This document shows positions 60,594 to 64,000 of a stretch of 64,000 nucleotides of DNA, piece by piece. Each line of letters opens with the position of its first letter. The stretch's first letter is position 1. The notes beneath the pieces are model-generated. The model was given only the letters and a program-made list of their open reading frames with translations, did not search any database and had not been told where the DNA came from. The position numbers and the translations under genes were made by a program. Location of the stretch: the NCBI RefSeq assembly GCF_020523825.1, contig NZ_JAJALK010000010.1:124001-188000 (forward strand), read 5' to 3'. The DNA is from Methylobacterium brachiatum (GTDB taxonomy: Bacteria; Pseudomonadota; Alphaproteobacteria; Rhizobiales; Beijerinckiaceae).

Positions 60594-61505
60594 ATGTCGG
60601 ACCAGACCACCGCGCCCTTGCGCGGACGGCCCATCGTGACGGGCTTCCACGACGAGCCGACCGGCAGCATCCAGTACGTCGTCGCGGATCCCGACACGAA
60701 GCGCTGCGCCATCATCGACCCGGTGCTCGACTTCGACCCGAAGTCCGGCGCGACCGCCACCCGGTCCGCCGACGCCCTGCTCGCCCATATCGAACGTGAG
60801 GGCTACGCGCTGGAGTGGATCCTCGACACGCACCCGCACGCCGACCACTTCTCGGCGGCCGGCTACCTGCACGACAGGACCGGCGTCCCGACCGCCATCG
60901 GCGAGAAGGTCGTCGCGGTGCAGCGGCTCTGGAAGGGGCTCTACAACCTGCCCGACACGTTCCGAACGGACGGCTCACAGTGGTCGCGCCTCTTCGCCGA
61001 CGGCGAGCGCTTCGGGATCGGCAACCTCGACGTCGAGGTGATGTTCACGCCGGGCCACACCCTGGCCTCCATCGCCTACCGGGTGGGGGACGCCGCCTTC
61101 ATCCACGACACCTTGTTCATGCCCGACAGCGGCTCGGCGCGGGCCGACTTCCCGGGCGGCGACGCGCACGTGCTCTGGCGTAGCATCCAGCGCATCCTGG
61201 CCCTGCCGGACGAGACGCGGCTGTTCACCGGACACGACTATCGCCCGGGCGGGCGGGCGGCGGCGTGGGAGAGCACCGTCGCGCGGCAGCGGGCCGAGAA
61301 CAAGCACCTGACGGAGACCGAGACCGAGGAGGCGTTCGTGCGGATGCGCGAGGCGCGCGACCGTGAGCTGCCGATGCCGAAGCTCATCCTGCCTTCGCTG
61401 CAGGTCAACATCAGGGGCGGCCGCCTGCCCGAACCCGAGGCGAACGGAAAGCGGTACCTGAAGATCCCGCTGAACGCGCTCGACGGCGCGGTTTGGGGCG
61501 AGTGA
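60594..61505 (+). CDS. ETHE1/Blh-like persulfide dioxygenase
   Basis: 303 aa from ATG at 60594 after GGAGGAG. Metallo-beta-lactamase fold with THPHADHFSAA, FTPGHTLAS, FIHDTLFMPDSGSARADFPGG and LFTGHDYRPGGR. The ADFPGG segment and mononuclear iron ligands are typical of ETHE1/Blh enzymes, which oxidise glutathione persulfide to sulfite. Operon order (YeeE pair, TauE, this, rhodanese) fits BigR-type sulfide detoxification. Confidence 0.9.
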   Translation: MSDQTTAPLRGRPIVTGFHDEPTGSIQYVVADPDTKRCAIIDPVLDFDPKSGATATRSADALLAHIEREGYALEWILDTHPHADHFSAAGYLHDRTGVPTAIGEKVVAVQRLWKGLYNLPDTFRTDGSQWSRLFADGERFGIGNLDVEVMFTPGHTLASIAYRVGDAAFIHDTLFMPDSGSARADFPGGDAHVLWRSIQRILALPDETRLFTGHDYRPGGRAAAWESTVARQRAENKHLTETETEEAFVRMREARDRELPMPKLILPSLQVNIRGGRLPEPEANGKRYLKIPLNALDGAVWGE

Positions 61506-61903
61506 TGGAGACGATCATGACGACGAAGAGCGCGAAGGACTTGGTGGCTGAGGCGAGCCGCGCGGTGGAGACCCTGTCGGCCGAGGAGGCGTTGGCGCGC
61601 CTCGGGCAGCCGGACACGGTGTTCGTCGACGTGCGCGAGGGCGAGGAGCTGAGCAAAACCGGCAAGATCGCAGCAGCGGTTCACGTGCCGCGCGGATTCC
61701 TGGAGTTCCAGGCCGATCCGTCGAGCCCGACCCACAGGGCCGAACTCGGAGGTGGCAAAAAGCTGCTGCTCTACTGTGGCTCGGGTAATCGCTCGGCGCT
61801 GGCTGCCAAGACGCTCATGGACATGGGGATCGGCCCGGTCGCTCACGTAGCCGGCGGCTTCTCCGCGCTAGAGAAAGCGGGCGGGCCAGTAGAGCGGATG
61901 TGA
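61505..61903 (+). CDS. rhodanese-like sulfurtransferase
   Basis: 132 aa, ATG at 61505 overlapping the previous stop. Single rhodanese domain: VFVDVREGEEL, HVPRGFLEFQAD, active-site loop LLYCGSGNRSALAAKTL with the persulfide-forming cysteine. Moves sulfane sulfur between thiols, probably supplying or draining the dioxygenase. Last gene of the operon. Confidence 0.92.
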   Translation: METIMTTKSAKDLVAEASRAVETLSAEEALARLGQPDTVFVDVREGEELSKTGKIAAAVHVPRGFLEFQADPSSPTHRAELGGGKKLLLYCGSGNRSALAAKTLMDMGIGPVAHVAGGFSALEKAGGPVERM

Positions 61904-62219
61904 CCGCAGGCGAACTGTATCCGGCGCTTGGCCCCTACAACGGTTATCCTCGGCGTTTAAGTCCTCACCTGGGGACAAGTGTCGGCGTGCCGCCTGAGGC
62001 GCAGGCACGGGCCGAAGTAAACTGGACAAGTGTCTGTTTCGAGTTGGGAAGCGGGCCCCACGATTGCCGCCGCTCATGTTCCGCTTCGAGTCACATGGAG
62101 GTCGACTGAGCCGCAATGAAGGCCCGCTTCTGCCGTTTGAACGCCGGAAGCGGACGAGCCGCTTTCGGCCAAACCTAATCATTTCTAATTGCCGCTGCGC
62201 TGAGATGCTGATCACGATG

Positions 62220-62234
62220 CGGACATTTTGTCCG
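62220..62234. repeat. GGACA-N3-TGTCC palindrome
   Basis: CGGACATTTTGTCCG, perfect 6+6 with a TTT centre. Related palindromes occur at 63284 and 63755. Confidence 0.55.
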
Positions 62235-62383
62235 GATCGCCCTCGCGAGCGCAATTTTGTCGACGTGTCTGGCGAGCGCTGACAGAGCTGCTGCGTGGGT
62301 ATACCGGGAGGGGGCATGCCCCGGGATAGAGCCACCCTCAAAGGTGCAACGCTCACCTAAGCGCCATTGACAGACAGTTTCCC

Positions 62384-62423
62384 TGTATCACTCTGTGCAA
62401 TGTCCGTTGCACAGAGTGATACA
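62384..62423. repeat. perfect 17-base inverted repeat upstream of the serine recombinase
   Basis: TGTATCACTCTGTGCAA (62384-62400) and its exact complement (62407-62423) flank the 6-base TGTCCG. It ends 8 bases before the recombinase ATG. Could be the recombinase's own site or operator; no T-run follows, so not a terminator. A TTGACA lies just upstream at 62367. Confidence 0.8.
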
Positions 62424-62431
62424 TGTAGCTG

Positions 62432-63145
62432 ATGGCCCATAGCCGCTTCATCTCCTACCTACGCGTCAGCACCGATCGACAGGGCCGGTCTGGGCTCGGA
62501 CTGGAAGCACAACGCGCAGACGTTGCTGACTACCTCAATGGTGGCGCCTGGAAATTGGTCGCCGAGGTAGTCGAGATCGAGAGCGGCGCGAACAGTGAGC
62601 GGCCGGAATTGGCCCGTGCCCTTGCGCTCTGTCGCGCCCACCGCGCCACGCTTGTGGTTGCCAAACTCGACCGGCTTGCCCGGGATGCGCATTTCTTGCT
62701 CGGCCTGCACAAAGCCGGCGTCGACTTCGTCGCGTGCGACATGCCTGCGGCGAACAGGATGACTGTGGGCATCATGGCGGTGGTCGCCGAGGAGGAGCGG
62801 CGGATGATCTCTGCCCGGACGAAAGCTGCTCTCGCGGCCGCTAGAGCGCGAGGTCAAACGCTTGGAGGTTTCAGAGGCCGGGCGGGCACGGCCGCGGACA
62901 CAGCCAAGGCTCGTGCTGCCCGCGGACGCAAGGCCAACGCTCAAGCCGAGGCTCTTGCGCCAATTCTGGCGCGCCTCGATCCGACCGGTGTAGCGTCGCT
63001 GCGCGCTGTTGCGGCCGCATTAGAGTGCGAAGGGATACCTACGCCAAGCGGAGGCGGTAGATGGACTCCAACCGCCGTAAGAAGGCTGCGCAGCCGCCTT
63101 GCGCCCGAAAGAGAATTGGGCGCCTCAGCCAGCAAAAGCTTATAG
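62432..63145 (+). CDS. serine recombinase (resolvase/invertase family)
   Basis: 237 aa. Catalytic serine in FISYLRVSTDRQGRSG, then KLDRLARDAHFLLGL and MAVVAEEERRMISARTKAAL, the E helix of resolvases. The C-terminal part (GIPTPSGGGRWTPTAVRRLRSRL) is HTH-like, found in many such plasmid or island recombinases. ATG at 62432 lies just after the inverted repeat. Confidence 0.92.
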   Translation: MAHSRFISYLRVSTDRQGRSGLGLEAQRADVADYLNGGAWKLVAEVVEIESGANSERPELARALALCRAHRATLVVAKLDRLARDAHFLLGLHKAGVDFVACDMPAANRMTVGIMAVVAEEERRMISARTKAALAAARARGQTLGGFRGRAGTAADTAKARAARGRKANAQAEALAPILARLDPTGVASLRAVAAALECEGIPTPSGGGRWTPTAVRRLRSRLAPERELGASASKSL

Positions 63146-63247
63146 CCGGCTGATCGCACCGGTGCCCTCCCCTGCCGATTCTGGAATATGCAGGAGTGCT
63201 GCCCAGTTTCACATAAGCACACGCTGTATGAAGTTCCGCGTATTTCA

Positions 63248-63296
63248 TCTGTCTGATCTGTCTGATGACTAGCCATCGATATCAGACAAAGTGTCT
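63248..63296. repeat. tandem 9-mer and AGACA-N3-TGTCT palindrome
   Basis: TCTGTCTGA occurs twice in tandem (63248-63265), then AGACAAAGTGTCT (63284-63296) forms a palindrome. The region 63146-63374 is AT-richer with no gene; this may be an operator for the 63375 gene. Confidence 0.55.
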
Positions 63297-63374
63297 TATT
63301 TGACTTGAGGTGTAATTTGTGTTGTTTATTGGGCATGCAGTCGGTTCGTTTTGCTGATTGGAAGGATGTGAGCA

Positions 63375-63662
63375 ATGATGCCATTTCTTAGGAAACATGA
63401 TAATGGCATATACTACATACATTGGGTCGAAGGCAGGCGTAGCCGCAGGAAAACAACTAAAATGCGGGATGATCGCAGCGCGGTGATCTATTTCGCTAAC
63501 TGGGTGCTGGACGAATGGGCGGCTCTGCCATTCGTTCCACCAAAAAGTCGAGACGCGCGTATGAGTGCTGTCTGGGAGAGACTAAAGCCGAGGTATGACG
63601 AGGAGCGCCGAGCCGAGTGCCGTGCGATCGCACAGCGTCAGGCCGAACGTCGTGCTGGCTAG
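63375..63662 (+). CDS. small protein resembling the N-terminal domain of a tyrosine integrase
   Basis: 95 aa, ATG at 63375 (or 63378). MPFLRKHDNGIYYIHWVEGRRSRRKTTK followed by a helix resembles the arm-binding start of phage-type integrases; no catalytic domain follows. It may be a truncated integrase or a standalone DNA-binding protein. The downstream half is highly charged (EERRAECRAIAQRQAERR). Confidence 0.5.
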   Translation: MMPFLRKHDNGIYYIHWVEGRRSRRKTTKMRDDRSAVIYFANWVLDEWAALPFVPPKSRDARMSAVWERLKPRYDEERRAECRAIAQRQAERRAG

Positions 63663-63754
63663 GCGATCGCGCTGTGACGCTGAACTTGCACGGGGTGCTT
63701 CGAGCTTGATGATAGGATTTGTGCAGCTCAGATGCGCTTTGAGCGGTGACGCGT

Positions 63755-63769
63755 CGGACATTTTGTCTG
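63755..63769. repeat. GGACA-N3-TGTCT palindrome
   Basis: CGGACATTTTGTCTG differs by one base from the site at 62220. Sits in the 150-base gap between the 63375 gene and the convergent edge gene. Confidence 0.5.
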
Positions 63770-63811
63770 ATGCTCGATGGTCTGCCCAAAGCCATTTGGC
63801 CATTGAGCGTT

Positions 63812-64000
63812 TCAGTCGAACAGCCCACTGATTGGTGTCTCGTTCTCTGTGGGCTCCGTTATCTCAGCGTCGAGCTGCGCGATGTGAGCCTGAAGCCTCG
63901 CCCGGAGCATCTCGAGTTCGGCTCGATCCGGCGTCGGCGCAGAGGGTGGCTCACGCATAATCGTCTCGAGCCACCGGCGCGCCTCGCGATTGCGGCGCAC
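63812..64000 (-). CDS. partial hypothetical protein, C-terminal end only
   Basis: At least 62 codons; the frame is open at the window edge so the start is unknown. Helical with likely coiled coil (AELEMLRARLQAHIAQLDAEI) and an acidic tail. No family recognised. Confidence 0.45.
   Translation of the reverse strand: MRRNREARRWLETIMREPPSAPTPDRAELEMLRARLQAHIAQLDAEITEPTENETPISGLFD

Larger units (their letters stand above)
61904..62431. other. non-coding region between the sulfur operon and the recombinase
   Basis: About 530 bases without a supportable gene. Holds a short direct repeat GACAAGTGTC (near 61976 and 62025), a 15-base palindrome at 62220 and the strong inverted repeat at 62384. Confidence 0.5.

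Noticed and set aside
61868..62356. 162-codon minus-strand frame after the rhodanese gene
   Set aside because: Arg/Ser/Pro-rich translation without features; starts and ends inside repeats.

Overview
The window is very GC-rich, densely coded and bacterial. Its gene set (cobalamin cluster cobC/cobD/cobQ/cobO/cobU, otsA-glgX-treZ-malQ trehalose/glycogen genes, malonyl-CoA synthetase plus decarboxylase, a Sox thiosulfate-oxidation cluster, DUF3618/holin-like envelope stress genes) suggests an alphaproteobacterium of the Hyphomicrobiales, most like Methylobacterium. The genus is inference from gene content and style, not from a search.

Left part (1-24.5 kb) looks like ordinary chromosome. 1-7.9 kb is a minus-strand run for glycogen and trehalose metabolism (otsA, glgX, then treZ and a partial malQ), with a PIN toxin-antitoxin pair between glgX and treZ. 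8.4-10.6 kb is a plus-strand set of small helical membrane proteins, closed by a good terminator. 10.6-13.9 kb carries a malonyl-CoA synthetase and malonyl-CoA decarboxylase with a TetR relic between them. 14.1-24.4 kb holds the cobalamin genes, mixed with two MFS transporters, a 2-hydroxyacid dehydrogenase and an inserted RusA / HEPN-like pair, and ends at tRNA-Glu.

Middle (24.5-32.4 kb) is accessory. An IS630-family element sits inside a small coiled-coil/winged-helix gene. Around it are a CAT-anticodon tRNA, several small secreted proteins, a visibly AT-richer KAP-family NTPase, a thermonuclease and a possible phage-derived fragment.

Right part (32.4-61.9 kb) is a large reduced-sulfur oxidation region. 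It has a persulfide-type ArsR repressor and SoxH-like hydrolase beside soxCDXYZA-K-B; DsrE-family periplasmic proteins; TsdA/TsdB thiosulfate dehydrogenase; thiol-disulfide proteins (two DsbA-like, a DsbD, an Lgt-like/TlpA fusion); sulfide:quinone oxidoreductase with a second ArsR; an OmpR-type two-component system; and a YeeE-YeeE-TauE-persulfide dioxygenase-rhodanese operon. Together these could take sulfide and thiosulfate to sulfate, with persulfide sensing and periplasmic thiol maintenance.

Two candidate regulons can be read from the DNA: paired CTTAAG hexamers spaced 11 bp at the two-component locus and beside the TsdAB/DsbA genes, and TTAGA-N4-TCTAA palindromes at the SQR/ArsR and persulfide dioxygenase promoters. 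The right edge (61.9-64 kb) is mobile: a serine recombinase behind a perfect 17-bp inverted repeat, an integrase-like N-terminal fragment and repeated AGACA/TGTCT palindromes.
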